64,000 bases of DNA, from assembly GCA_945883145.1 (NCBI GenBank), contig CAMCXB010000002.1, positions 57,719 to 121,718 of the forward strand. The letters are read 5' to 3'. The stretch comes from Bordetella parapertussis (GTDB lineage Bacteria > Pseudomonadota > Gammaproteobacteria > Burkholderiales > Burkholderiaceae_D). The notes below the pieces were generated by a model, which worked only from the letters and a program-made list of their open reading frames with translations, ran no database searches and was not told where the DNA came from. Positions 39,740 through 48,527 of this stretch are shown piece by piece (the first letter of the stretch is position 1; each line of letters opens with the position of its first letter). Position numbers and translations under genes: made by a program.

Positions 39740-40722
39740 GTATTTACTCAAAAATTATTGGAACAGGTAGCTGTTTACCGCCTAATCGTGTCACTAACGA
39801 TGATCTCACACGAATCTTGGGTGAGAAGGGATTGGAAACATCGGATGAATGGATAGTTTCGCGTAGTGGTATCTCTGCGCGTCACTACGTTGCGCCTGGT
39901 GTAGTGGCAAGTGATCTCGCAACGGAAGCAGCAACGCATGCACTGGCCATGGCAGGTTTGCAAGCGAGTGATATGGATCTCATTATTTTGGCGACATCGA
40001 CACCAGATTTTATCGGTGGTTTTCCGAGTACTGCTTGTGTAGTGCAACGTAAATTAGGTATCACCAATGAATGTGCTGCACTTGATGTGCAAGCAGTTTG
40101 TAGTGGATTTATTTACGCGCTTTCTGTTGCGGATAATTTCATCAAATCTGGTATGCATAAAAAAGTGCTGGTGATTGGTGCTGAAGTTTTCTCACGCATT
40201 TTAGATTTCAATGATCGTACAACTTGTGTTTTATTTGGTGATGGTGCGGGTGCATTAGTACTGACTGCATCCGATCAACCAGGTATTCATGCCACTAAAC
40301 TTCATGCTGATGGCAGACACGCAGATATTCTTTGTGTAAAAGGTTCTGTGACTGCAGGCGCATTACAAGGCAGTGGTTTTCTGCATATGGATGGACAAGC
40401 AGTATTTAAACTCGCTGTCTCAGTGTTAGAAAAAGTGGCACATGAAGTTTTAGCAGCATCACATATGGAAGCTTCACAAGTCGATTGGTTGATTCCACAT
40501 CAAGCGAATATTCGTATCATGCAAGGCACTGCGAAAAAGCTAGCTTTGCCTTTGGAAAAAATGGTGGTCACAGTGGATCAGCATGGTAATACCTCCGCTG
40601 CATCGATTCCTCTTGCACTTGATGTCGCTATGCGTGATGGTCGCATCAAGACCGGTCAAAACATACTCATGGAAGCTGTTGGTGGTGGCTTCACATGGGG
40701 CGCGGCACTCGCCACAATCTAA
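39736..40722 (+). CDS. fabH: 3-oxoacyl-ACP synthase III
   Basis: Initiating condensing enzyme of type II fatty-acid synthesis (328 aa): acetyl-CoA plus malonyl-ACP. The catalytic triad is visible as Cys122 ([12 protein letters not shown]), His in [10 protein letters not shown] and Asn in [10 protein letters not shown]. The C-terminal [10 protein letters not shown] is characteristic. Overlaps plsX by 4 nt; fabD follows after 16 nt. Confidence 0.97.
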   Translation: MSIYSKIIGTGSCLPPNRVTNDDLTRILGEKGLETSDEWIVSRSGISARHYVAPGVVASDLATEAATHALAMAGLQASDMDLIILATSTPDFIGGFPSTACVVQRKLGITNECAALDVQAVCSGFIYALSVADNFIKSGMHKKVLVIGAEVFSRILDFNDRTTCVLFGDGAGALVLTASDQPGIHATKLHADGRHADILCVKGSVTAGALQGSGFLHMDGQAVFKLAVSVLEKVAHEVLAASHMEASQVDWLIPHQANIRIMQGTAKKLALPLEKMVVTVDQHGNTSAASIPLALDVAMRDGRIKTGQNILMEAVGGGFTWGAALATI

Positions 40723-40738
40723 TTAATTAAAAAATAGT

Positions 40739-41671
40739 ATGACTTCATTTGCATTTGTATTTCCAGGACAAGGTTCACAAGCAATCGGTATGTTGAATGG
40801 CTTTGCTGACAATCAGCATGTGTCGCAAACGATTGCTGAAGCTTCCGATTTATTAAAGATAGATCTTGCGCAGTTAATTGCTGAAGGTCCAAAAGAAGCT
40901 TTAGATCTCACTACCAATACTCAACCTGTGATGTTGACTTGCGCGGTCGCGTTTTATCGTGCATGGCTAGCAGCAGGCGGCAAATTGCCACAGTTAGTCG
41001 CAGGACATAGCTTAGGTGAATACTCTGCCTTAGTAGCAGCCGGTGTGATTGCATTTAAAGATGCAGTGCCCATGGTACGTTTTCGTGCGCAAGCGATGCA
41101 AGAAGCAGTGCCTGTTGGGCAAGGTGGCATGGCTGCGATTTTAGGTTTGTCAGATGATGATGTACGTGCAGTGTGTGCAGAGGCAGCGCAACAACAAATT
41201 GTAGAAGCAGTGAATTTCAATGCGCCTGCACAAGTGGTGATTGCAGGTCATAAAGAAGCGGTAGAACGTGCTTGTGAAGCAGCGAAAGCCAAAGGTGCAA
41301 AACGTGCCTTAACGCTACCTGTATCGGCACCATTCCATTCTTCATTATTAAAACCGGCTTCGGATCGTTTACGAACTTATTTAGCAGACATACATTTTGC
41401 AGCGCCTTCTATTCCATTGATCAACAATGTGGATGTGCGCATAGAAAATGAAGCGCAAGCAATTAAAGATGCCTTAGTACGTCAAGCAGCAAGTCCAGTA
41501 CGTTGGGTAGAAACTGTACAAAAAATGTCAGAGATGGGCATTACACGACTTATAGAATGTGGTCCTGGAAAAGTACTTTCAGGATTAACCAAACGAATTC
41601 ATAGCGATTTGCAGTCCGATGCTATTAATGATCAGGCATCTCTGGATGCAATGTTGGAGGCATTGAAATGA
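40739..41671 (+). CDS. fabD: Malonyl-CoA:ACP transacylase
   Basis: Loads malonyl groups onto ACP (310 aa). Motifs: FVFPGQGSQ at the N-terminus, catalytic Ser in GHSLGEYSAL, and His in PVSAPFHSSLL. ATGA overlap with fabG. Confidence 0.97.
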   Translation: MTSFAFVFPGQGSQAIGMLNGFADNQHVSQTIAEASDLLKIDLAQLIAEGPKEALDLTTNTQPVMLTCAVAFYRAWLAAGGKLPQLVAGHSLGEYSALVAAGVIAFKDAVPMVRFRAQAMQEAVPVGQGGMAAILGLSDDDVRAVCAEAAQQQIVEAVNFNAPAQVVIAGHKEAVERACEAAKAKGAKRALTLPVSAPFHSSLLKPASDRLRTYLADIHFAAPSIPLINNVDVRIENEAQAIKDALVRQAASPVRWVETVQKMSEMGITRLIECGPGKVLSGLTKRIHSDLQSDAINDQASLDAMLEALK

Positions 41672-42435
41672 CACAAAGGCAAACCACGCTAGAGAAGCAA
41701 GTTGCGTTGGTAACGGGTGCTTCACGCGGCATTGGTAAAGCGATTGCGCAAGAATTAGCGCGTCGTGGAGCAACTGTAATCGGTACCGCAACTTCAGAAG
41801 CAGGTGCGCAAGCGATTTCAGATTATTTAAAGGCGGTGCGTCCTGAAGCGGGCCGCGGCAAAGTATTGAATGTGAATGAAGCAGGACAATCAAGCAGTTT
41901 GGTTGATGAGATTACGAAAGAATTTGGTTCGCTTTCTATCTTAGTCAATAACGCAGGTATCACGCAGGATCAACTTGCGATGCGTATGAAAGATGAAGAG
42001 TGGGATGCTGTTATCACTACTAATCTTACTGCAGTGGCGCAGCTTTCTAGAGCAGTATTGCGCGGCATGATGAAAGCCAAACACGGTCGTATTATCAACA
42101 TCACTTCGGTGGTGGGCTCAGCAGGTAATCCTGGGCAAATGAATTATGCAGCAGCGAAAGCCGGTGTAGCGGGTATGAGTCGTGCGCTCGCCCGTGAGAT
42201 CGGTAGTCGCAACATCACAGTGAATTGTGTTGCACCAGGATTTATTGATACCGATATGACAAGAGCACTGACTGAGCAACAAGTTGCTGCATTATTGCAG
42301 CAGATACCTGCAGGACGCTTTGGTTTACCAGAAGATATCGCAGCAGCAGTGGCATTTCTTGCCTCCGATGAGGCCAGTTACATCACTGGCACGACCTTGC
42401 ATGTGAATGGCGGTATGTATATGAGTGGTGGTTAA
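41668..42435 (+). CDS. fabG: 3-oxoacyl-ACP reductase
   Basis: Short-chain dehydrogenase (255 aa) that reduces 3-oxoacyl-ACP with NADPH. The cofactor motif TGASRGIG, NNAGIT, the catalytic Ser (ITSVVGSAG) and YAAAK, and the C-terminal ITGTTLHVNGGMYM are all present. Its N-terminus has about seven residues more than E. coli FabG. It overlaps fabD by 4 nt. The acpP promoter follows. Confidence 0.96.
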   Translation: MTQRQTTLEKQVALVTGASRGIGKAIAQELARRGATVIGTATSEAGAQAISDYLKAVRPEAGRGKVLNVNEAGQSSSLVDEITKEFGSLSILVNNAGITQDQLAMRMKDEEWDAVITTNLTAVAQLSRAVLRGMMKAKHGRIINITSVVGSAGNPGQMNYAAAKAGVAGMSRALAREIGSRNITVNCVAPGFIDTDMTRALTEQQVAALLQQIPAGRFGLPEDIAAAVAFLASDEASYITGTTLHVNGGMYMSGG

Positions 42436-42480
42436 TGTAGTCGTATGAAGTTTAGTGAAGTAAAGTAGTGATTGAAATTG

Positions 42481-42509
42481 TTGTTAAAAGCAAAAGTCGA
42501 ATGTATAGT
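42481..42509 (+). promoter_or_regulatory. Predicted acpP promoter
   Basis: TTGTTA (42481-42486), a 17-nt spacer and TATAGT (42504-42509). A separate promoter for acpP fits the very high level of ACP needed. Confidence 0.6.
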
Positions 42510-42571
42510 TTCGCGTCGCAAACCTGATAAAATGCGCGCACTTTGGGTAACCCATAATCTGGAGGTAAGAG

Positions 42572-42811
42572 ATGTCTGATATTGAATCACGCGTTAAGAA
42601 GATTGTTGCTGAACAGCTTGGTGTTGCAGAAGCTGATATCAAAACCGAATCATCCTTTGTTGATGACCTCGGCGCTGATTCGCTCGACACAGTTGAATTA
42701 GTAATGGCATTAGAAGATGAGTTCGAAATGGAAATCCCTGACGAACAAGCTGAAAAAATTACGACTGTGCAGCAAGCGATTGATTACGCAAAAGCACACG
42801 TAAAGTCTTAA
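42572..42811 (+). CDS. acpP: Acyl carrier protein
   Basis: Carrier of growing acyl chains (79 aa, strongly acidic). The phosphopantetheine site is Ser37 in [13 protein letters not shown]; AcpS, which modifies it, is encoded at 55267 in this window. TCTGGAGG is a near-perfect ribosome-binding site. Confidence 0.98.
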   Translation: MSDIESRVKKIVAEQLGVAEADIKTESSFVDDLGADSLDTVELVMALEDEFEMEIPDEQAEKITTVQQAIDYAKAHVKS

Positions 42812-42842
42812 TCTCTTCGCCTAAGATCGCTAGGAGCATCGT

Positions 42843-44090
42843 TTGAGTCGTCCAAATCGTCGTCGTGTCGTTATTACTGGCCTAGGTTGTGTAGCGCCAG
42901 TAGGAAATACAGTATCCACTGCGTGGGATGCACTGATTGCTGGTCAATCAGGTATTGCGACTATTACCAAGTTTGACGCTAGTCCCTTCTCTACGCATTT
43001 CGCCGGAGAAGTGAAAGGCTTTAATGTCGAGGATTACATGCCCGGCAAAGAAGCTCGCCATATGGATACTTTTATTCATTATGGTATGGCAGCAGGTATA
43101 CAAGCGATGCAAGACAGTGGATTGGAAGTGACTGAAGCGAATGCTGAACGCATTGGTGTCATCGTTGGTTCAGGCATAGGCGGTTTGCCTATGATTGAAG
43201 AAACGCATGCGGAACTGACGAATCGCGGTCCACGCAGAATCAGTCCGTTTTTTGTACCCGCTTCTATCATCAACATGATCTCAGGTCATTTGTCTATTAA
43301 GTATGGACTTAAAGGCCCGAATCTTGCGATCGTCACAGCGTGTACTACAGGACTACATTCCATAGGTGCTGCAGGGCGTTTGATTGAATACGGCGATGCC
43401 GACATCATGATAGCTGGCGGTGCAGAATCGACTATCTCTCCTTTGGGATTAGGTGGCTTTGCTTCAGCTCGTGCTTTGTCTTCCCGCAATGATGATCCTG
43501 CTACTGCATCACGTCCTTGGGATAAAGACCGTGATGGTTTTGTACTCGGTGAAGGCGCAGGTGTGATGGTGCTTGAAGAGTATGAACATGCGAAAGCACG
43601 TGGTGCAAAAATTTATGCCGAGCTATTAGGTTTTGGTATGAGTGCAGATGCACATCACATGACTGCACCACTAGAAGATGGTGATGGTGCTCGTCGTTGT
43701 ATGGTCTCTGCCATGAATAATGCTGGTATTAATGCGGATCAAGTAGATTACGTAAATGCACATGGCACATCCACACCTTTAGGCGATGTAGCTGAAACCG
43801 TTGCGATTAAACGCGCACTCGGTGATCACGCTAAAAACATCGTAGTTAATTCCACTAAATCGATGACGGGTCATTTATTAGGTGGTGCAGGTGGTTTGGA
43901 AGCTGTGTTTACTGCACTCGCAGTGCATAAACAATTATCACCACCAACGATTAATATTTTTAATCAAGATCCTGCTTGCGATCTAGATTACTGCGCTAAC
44001 GCAGCGCGTGAAATGAAAATCAATGTTGCAGTAAAAAATTCTTTTGGTTTCGGTGGCACCAATGGAACACTGATTTTCGGCAAACTCTGA
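42843..44090 (+). CDS. fabF: 3-oxoacyl-ACP synthase II
   Basis: Elongating condensing enzyme (415 aa). Active-site Cys in [12 protein letters not shown] and His residues in [11 protein letters not shown] and [13 protein letters not shown]. The start is TTG, chosen because AGGAG (42832-42836) lies 6 nt upstream and the N-terminus [14 protein letters not shown] matches the family. It lies 31 nt after acpP. Confidence 0.96.
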   Translation: MSRPNRRRVVITGLGCVAPVGNTVSTAWDALIAGQSGIATITKFDASPFSTHFAGEVKGFNVEDYMPGKEARHMDTFIHYGMAAGIQAMQDSGLEVTEANAERIGVIVGSGIGGLPMIEETHAELTNRGPRRISPFFVPASIINMISGHLSIKYGLKGPNLAIVTACTTGLHSIGAAGRLIEYGDADIMIAGGAESTISPLGLGGFASARALSSRNDDPATASRPWDKDRDGFVLGEGAGVMVLEEYEHAKARGAKIYAELLGFGMSADAHHMTAPLEDGDGARRCMVSAMNNAGINADQVDYVNAHGTSTPLGDVAETVAIKRALGDHAKNIVVNSTKSMTGHLLGGAGGLEAVFTALAVHKQLSPPTINIFNQDPACDLDYCANAAREMKINVAVKNSFGFGGTNGTLIFGKL

Positions 44091-44099
44091 TTCTCTGTT

Positions 44100-44133
44100 A
44101 GCGTCGAACTGCAACTGTTATCAGTGCGACGCT
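44100..44133 (+). terminator. Hairpin after fabF
   Basis: AGCGTCG (44100-44106) pairs with CGACGCT (44127-44133), with ACTG/CAGT nested inside. It probably ends the fab transcript, though the T-tract is weak. Confidence 0.55.
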
Positions 44134-44210
44134 TATTGCTTCCGATAATGCCTTCGATAGCACCTCTGATCGTACCTCTGATGTTTCTTCACTAATCTTC
44201 TCTACCAAAG

Positions 44211-44720
44211 ATGAGCATTGCAGTCTCCGCTGTGATCCGACCCTCTCGTCTTTATCTTTTTCTTTGTCTCTTGTTTTCGCTTGATCTTTTCATCACTGCG
44301 GCCTTGCTATGCCAACGTTTAGTTGAGTTATTCAACTTAGTTCAGTGTCTTGCAGTCCTTATAGTTTGCGTTATCCCAGTGTTCGCGCTTCTTATCCCTG
44401 TTTTCAGGTCTAGAAATATCGTCAGGATTGATATTTCAGGAAATGGACAAATTCGCTTGTTTCAAACTAAGCGAACAACTCCTCCATATCATTTTCAAAA
44501 TCATTCTGAAATTGATCTACATGCAGGAGAGATTGTGCGTTTACTTGGAGACTCTACGCTTTGGCCTCATATCATGTCACTACGTTTGCAATCGGAGAAA
44601 GGAAAAATTTTTACCGTTTTAGTTTTTCCCGATTCTGTAGAGCAGAAAAACTATCGATCTTTGATCGTTGCATTGCGTTGTGTAAAAAACCACGACGCTC
44701 AACAACTTTCTCTTCCATAA
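44211..44720 (+). CDS. Small membrane protein, YgfX-like
   Basis: A 169-residue protein with two adjacent transmembrane helices (about residues 14-36 and 43-65) and a C-terminal beta-rich domain. The pattern GQIRLFQ ... MSLRLQSEKGK ... FPDSVEQKNYRSLIVALR resembles the C-terminal half of E. coli YgfX/CptA. In E. coli YgfX partners the flavinylation factor SdhE, but no sdhE gene is next to this one; a protein of this type between fabF and rpoE is usual in Burkholderiales. The family call is by eye and moderate. Confidence 0.55.
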   Translation: MSIAVSAVIRPSRLYLFLCLLFSLDLFITAALLCQRLVELFNLVQCLAVLIVCVIPVFALLIPVFRSRNIVRIDISGNGQIRLFQTKRTTPPYHFQNHSEIDLHAGEIVRLLGDSTLWPHIMSLRLQSEKGKIFTVLVFPDSVEQKNYRSLIVALRCVKNHDAQQLSLP

Positions 44721-44738
44721 AATTTCTCTTATACCGAC

Positions 44739-44766
44739 TGAACTTGTTTTATATCAGTTGGTCTAA
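44739..44766 (+). promoter_or_regulatory. Sigma-E type promoter of rpoE
   Basis: TGAACTT (44739-44745), a 15-nt spacer and GTCTAA (44761-44766) fit the sigma-E consensus GGAACTT-N15/16-GTCTAA almost exactly. It lies 167 nt before rpoE, implying positive autoregulation as in E. coli. Confidence 0.75.
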
Positions 44767-44932
44767 CGCCAAGGTTTCGCAGAAATCATCCTCGATTCCA
44801 CTGCTGTCATTGCTAGCTTGCCATGCTAGGTATTAAAAATCAGAAGCAAAGCTTGATCCCCTCACCACATGATAGGACGCCAAGCGGGTATCACGATTCT
44901 GTTTGTCAGTGCATGGTAAGAAGGTGCAAGAT

Positions 44933-45535
44933 TTGACGACAGAACGAAACATAGATCAATTACTAGTTGATCGGGCTCAGCATGGCGATAAGAAAGCGTT
45001 CGAGCTTTTGGTGGTGAAATATCAACGTAAGCTGATGCGTTTGATTTCTCGATTAATTCGAGATCAAGCAGAAGCGGAAGACGTTGTACAAGAAGCATTC
45101 ATCAAAGCTTATCGCGCCTTACCGCAATTTCGAGGTGATTCAGCGTTTTATACGTGGCTTTATCGTATTGGTATTAACACCGCAAAGAATTATTTAGTCA
45201 CACAAGGACGACGTGCACCGACATCTACTGAAGCAGATGTGGAAGAAGCGGAAACTTTTGATGATGGAGACCAACTAAGAGATATCAATACACCTGAATC
45301 CATGCTCGCGACGAAGCAAATTGCTGAAACAGTGAATCTAGCAATGGAAGTTTTGCCAGATGAATTACGTATGGCGATTACTTTGCGTGAGATTGAAGGC
45401 TTGAGTTATGAAGATATTGCAGAAGCGATGCATTGTCCTATTGGTACTGTGCGCAGCAGAATATTTCGAGCACGCGAAGCGATCGCAGAAAAACTCAGAC
45501 CATTACTTGATACTGCAGGTGATAAGAGATGGTAA
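44933..45535 (+). CDS. rpoE: RNA polymerase sigma factor RpoE (sigma-E)
   Basis: Extracytoplasmic-function sigma factor (200 aa from the TTG at 44933). Region 2 contains DVVQEAFIKAYRALPQFRGDSAFYTWLYRI and region 4 contains GLSYEDIAEAMHCPIGTVRSRIFRAREAI. It directs transcription of envelope-stress genes. The TTG start has AAGGTG 8 nt or so upstream and gives the expected N-terminus TTERNIDQLLVDRAQ; starts at 44903 or 44909 are less likely. A sigma-E-type promoter precedes it, and its anti-sigma factor gene follows. Confidence 0.94.
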   Translation: MTTERNIDQLLVDRAQHGDKKAFELLVVKYQRKLMRLISRLIRDQAEAEDVVQEAFIKAYRALPQFRGDSAFYTWLYRIGINTAKNYLVTQGRRAPTSTEADVEEAETFDDGDQLRDINTPESMLATKQIAETVNLAMEVLPDELRMAITLREIEGLSYEDIAEAMHCPIGTVRSRIFRAREAIAEKLRPLLDTAGDKRW

Positions 45536-45676
45536 GACTACAAGACTGACAATGATATGCCCTAGAAGTCAAAAAAACAATGTTAAATGCGAATGATAGT
45601 GTGATGATGGCTGTGGTTAAAAAATTATTTACGATAACAATGACAGCGCAAACATCGGTAAGCCGCAAAAGGGGAA

Positions 45677-46173
45677 ATGATGGAAGGAGATAAGCAGGCA
45701 CGCCAATGGATTTCTGCGCTCATGGATAGTGAGTTAGCACATCTGACTGCTGCGCAAATCGATGCCTTGTATCATTCAGAAGATCAAAAAAATACATGGT
45801 CTATTTATCATCAGATTGGCGACTTACTTCGCTTTGAACATCAAGCTCTTAGCCATGATTTTCAAGTTAAGCTTTCAACTCAACTAGACCTACAGTCAGA
45901 GCACACATTACCAAAACAAAAATACGCAGAACTTACAAGCCTAGTTTCAAAAAAATCGTCATCCTTGTTGCGATGTTAGTCATGATCGTGGTTGTTCCAT
46001 CCACTGTATTGATCGTGAAATCATCATTGTCACTGTTTGATAAAAAAGCGCGTGAGGATGTGCATAACAATGTACCTAGCAACGTACCCAACCACGCGCC
46101 CAACTACGCACCCAACAACACGCCCGCTACCAAAGTAGATTACCAACACATACCGGTTCATCTTGCGCAATAA
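45677..46173 (+). CDS. rseA: Anti-sigma-E factor RseA, interrupted by a -1 frame change
   Basis: The first frame (45677-45979, 100 aa) is the cytosolic RseA N-terminal domain that binds sigma-E (WISALMDSELAHLTAAQ, WSIYHQIGDLLR) and stops soon after an A7 run. The -1 frame continues open to 46173 and encodes a transmembrane helix (IVILVAMLVMIVVVPSTVLIV) and a short periplasmic tail rich in Asn/Pro ending YQHIPVHLAQ. A shift at A AAA AAA (45949-45955) would join them into 165 residues, the normal RseA layout. This may be recoding, a real null mutation, or a homopolymer sequencing error. Without the shift the product would be soluble and lack its membrane anchor. Confidence 0.75.
45949..45955 (+). 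other. Slippery heptamer A AAA AAA inside rseA
   Basis: In the rseA frame the codons are TCA AAA AAA TCG, so A-AAA-AAA is positioned exactly as a -1 slippery site. A -1 slip gives ...VSKK-IVILVA..., reading straight into the transmembrane helix. A7 is also long enough for RNA-polymerase slippage. Confidence 0.6.
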
Positions 46174-46443
46174 AGAAGATGAGAAGGACTAGTGCGACGC
46201 GCTCAGACTAGAGAATTGATGTGATTCGAGGTTGTAGCCAGATTAGCTAGAATTTCCATTTTGCTAGCGGCTTAGCCGCATAAAAAGCCATGATAGGGTG
46301 TCGTAAGAGAGCATACGGGTGCATTCAGCATGGTCGGCAAGCGCATGAAAGAATTTTGGCTTACCATTGTTGTTGAAATCTTTTTTGTAGCCAATCTGCC
46401 AAGTCGCTGATTTTATAGGCTTGAACTTAACCTAAACCATCCC

Positions 46444-47940
46444 ATGCATATGTTTGATCACATTAAAAAAATTCTATCTCTATCCGCATTGGCTGTTTCT
46501 GGCCTGATGTTTGTGCCACTTGCTGCTACTGTGACAACAACAGCGCATGCGGTTACATTGCCTGACTTTACAGACTTAGTCGATAAGGTTGGTCCAGCAG
46601 TGGTGAATATTCGCACCACAGAAAAAAACAAAGGCGCAACAGCTCAGGGTGGACCACAAGGTGGCGCACCAGATATGAATGATGAAGAAATGCAGGAATT
46701 CTTCCGTCGCTTTTTTGGTCAGCCAGCGCCGCGTTCACCGCAACAGCCACAAGCACCCAAAGGTCGTAAGGGACCTCAGCAAGAAGAACAACAAGTACCA
46801 CGTGGTGTGGGTTCAGGTTTCATTATCTCGCCAGATGGTTATGTATTAACCAATGCGCATGTCGTCGAAGGTGCAGATGAAGTCTTAGTCACCATGAGTG
46901 ACAAGCGTGAATTCAAAGCCAAGATCATAGGATCAGATCGTCGCACTGATGTAGCAGTGGTGAAGATTGACAGCAAAAATCTGCCTACGATCACTTTAGG
47001 TGGTAGTAGCAAAGTACGTGTTGGTGAATGGGTGATTGCGATTGGCTCACCATTTGGATTAGAGAACACCGTCACTGCAGGTATTGTTTCAGCGATTGCA
47101 CGTGACACAGGTGATTATTTACCTTTGATTCAAACAGACGTTGCAGTTAATCCTGGTAACTCTGGTGGTCCACTGATTAACATGCGTGGGGAAGTCATTG
47201 GTATTAATTCTCAGATTTATAGTCGCTCTGGTGGTTATATGGGCATTTCATTTGCTGTGCCTATTGCTGAAGCGATACGTGTATCTGAACAATTGAAAAC
47301 TATCGGTCGTGTCGTACGCGGTCGCATTGGTGTGCAAATTGGTGAAGTCACAAAAGAAGTCGCTGAGTCCTTGGGCTTGCCACGTGCAGCAGGTGCTTTG
47401 GTTGCCAGAGTGGAGCCAGGTAGCCCAGCTGAGGCCGCGGGTGTGGAAGCGGGCGACATCATTACCCATTTCAATTCGGTAGGCATAGAAAAATCAGGTG
47501 ATTTACCACGCTTAGTTGGTAACACTAAGCCTGGTTCTCAATCTGTGATTAGTGTTTGGCGTAAGGGTGCGAAAAAAGACTTGAACGTTATTGTTGCTGA
47601 GTTAGAAGCAGAGGCTAAGGTTGTAAAGAAAGAAGAGAAAAAACCTAAGCAAGAACAAACCTTAAATGCATTAGGTTTAATCGTGACCGATCTTAGCGAT
47701 GCACAGAAACGTGAATTGAAGTTAGATGGCGGTGTGTTGATTGAATTAGCAGATGGTCCTGCTAGCCGTGCTGGTTTGCAGCCTGGTGATGTGGTGGTCA
47801 GACTCAACAACACTGATATCAAAGATGCGAAGCAGTTCAATGGACTGGTTGCTAAACTCGATACTAACAAGAATGCTTTATTGTTAGTGCGACGTGGTGA
47901 TTCATCGCAGTTCATTCCTTTGCGTCCAACTAAACCTTAA
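46444..47940 (+). CDS. mucD: Periplasmic Do/DegP-family serine protease MucD
   Basis: HtrA-type protease/chaperone (498 aa). A signal peptide ends at about AHA36. The catalytic triad is His139 (LTNAHVVEG), Asp169 (RRTDVAVVK) and Ser240 (NPGNSGGPL). Two PDZ domains follow (about residues 290-375 and 400-490). A Pro/Gln-rich linker (about 92-118) precedes the protease core. It lies in the rpoE-rseA-mucD cluster and handles misfolded envelope proteins. A second ATG at 46450 is an alternative start. Confidence 0.94.
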   Translation: MHMFDHIKKILSLSALAVSGLMFVPLAATVTTTAHAVTLPDFTDLVDKVGPAVVNIRTTEKNKGATAQGGPQGGAPDMNDEEMQEFFRRFFGQPAPRSPQQPQAPKGRKGPQQEEQQVPRGVGSGFIISPDGYVLTNAHVVEGADEVLVTMSDKREFKAKIIGSDRRTDVAVVKIDSKNLPTITLGGSSKVRVGEWVIAIGSPFGLENTVTAGIVSAIARDTGDYLPLIQTDVAVNPGNSGGPLINMRGEVIGINSQIYSRSGGYMGISFAVPIAEAIRVSEQLKTIGRVVRGRIGVQIGEVTKEVAESLGLPRAAGALVARVEPGSPAEAAGVEAGDIITHFNSVGIEKSGDLPRLVGNTKPGSQSVISVWRKGAKKDLNVIVAELEAEAKVVKKEEKKPKQEQTLNALGLIVTDLSDAQKRELKLDGGVLIELADGPASRAGLQPGDVVVRLNNTDIKDAKQFNGLVAKLDTNKNALLLVRRGDSSQFIPLRPTKP

Positions 47941-47967
47941 TTCGTGATTGTGAAATAAAGAAGTGAG

Positions 47968-47999
47968 ATCAGGGCTGCTATGTGCAGCCCTGATTGTTT
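47968..47999 (+). terminator. Terminator after mucD
   Basis: ATCAGGGCTGC (47968-47978) pairs perfectly with GCAGCCCTGAT (47984-47994), followed by TGTTTT. Confidence 0.88.
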
Positions 48000-48028
48000 T
48001 AGATAGACTGTTTTTTTGAGAGCATAGT

Positions 48029-48289
48029 GTGGTTCATTTCAATTTATATTCTCGTTCTTATTGTCATTTGTGCGACGACATGTTGGCGGCCTTGGAAAAT
48101 CTGCGTGCGGAATTTGATTTTTCTGTGGAAGTGATTGATGTTGATGCAGATGAAGCACTGATTGAGCGTTATGATGAATTAGTGCCGGTCTTAGTTGGGC
48201 AGCGAGTTGGTCAGCCACCTCAGCAGTTATGTCATTATTTTTTAGATCTGCCCGTGGTGCGGGATTTTCTTACCCGAATTGAAAAATAG
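48029..48289 (+). CDS. Glutaredoxin-like thiol-disulfide protein
   Basis: An 86-residue thioredoxin-fold protein of the DUF836 type with an N-terminal CHLC motif (LYSRSYCHLCDDML) and a conserved LVPVLV strand. GTG start with GAGAG upstream. A gene of this type regularly sits between mucD and lepA in betaproteobacteria. The redox partner is unknown. Confidence 0.82.
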   Translation: MVHFNLYSRSYCHLCDDMLAALENLRAEFDFSVEVIDVDADEALIERYDELVPVLVGQRVGQPPQQLCHYFLDLPVVRDFLTRIEK

Positions 48290-48470
48290 GGGGTAAGCTG
48301 AGCGAGAGTCATCAATCGGCAGGAATTCTATTTTCAAAAAGACAATTTCTTGACGCGTGAGTGGCAGATCGAGCATGCAACACTAAAGTCCAGCCCAACC
48401 CGCCTGTCAGAAGCCTCTGAGAGGCTTTCAAATCCGGTAAAATCCTGACTTGACTGGTTTCCGTAACAAG

Positions 48471-48512
48471 GCGCTCGCTTGGGGCACGTCCCCAGCCCAG
48501 AGCGCTTTTTTT
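48471..48512 (+). terminator. Strong terminator-like hairpin 15 nt before lepA
   Basis: GCGCTC (48471-48476) pairs with GAGCGC (48500-48505) and GGGG with CCCC inside, followed by seven T residues. A further hairpin AGCCTC-TGA-GAGGCT lies at 48412-48426. It could end the upstream transcript, attenuate lepA, or be the 3' end of a short non-coding RNA. Confidence 0.75.
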
Positions 48513-48527
48513 GTGTCTACTTAGTGA

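Noticed and set aside
41585..41893. 102-codon minus-strand frame across fabD-fabG
   Set aside because: Lies opposite two well-supported overlapping genes; shadow of their codon pattern.
46421..46447. GAACTT before mucD as a sigma-E promoter
   Set aside because: No matching GTCTAA-like -10 at 15-16 nt, and it is too close to the mucD start.
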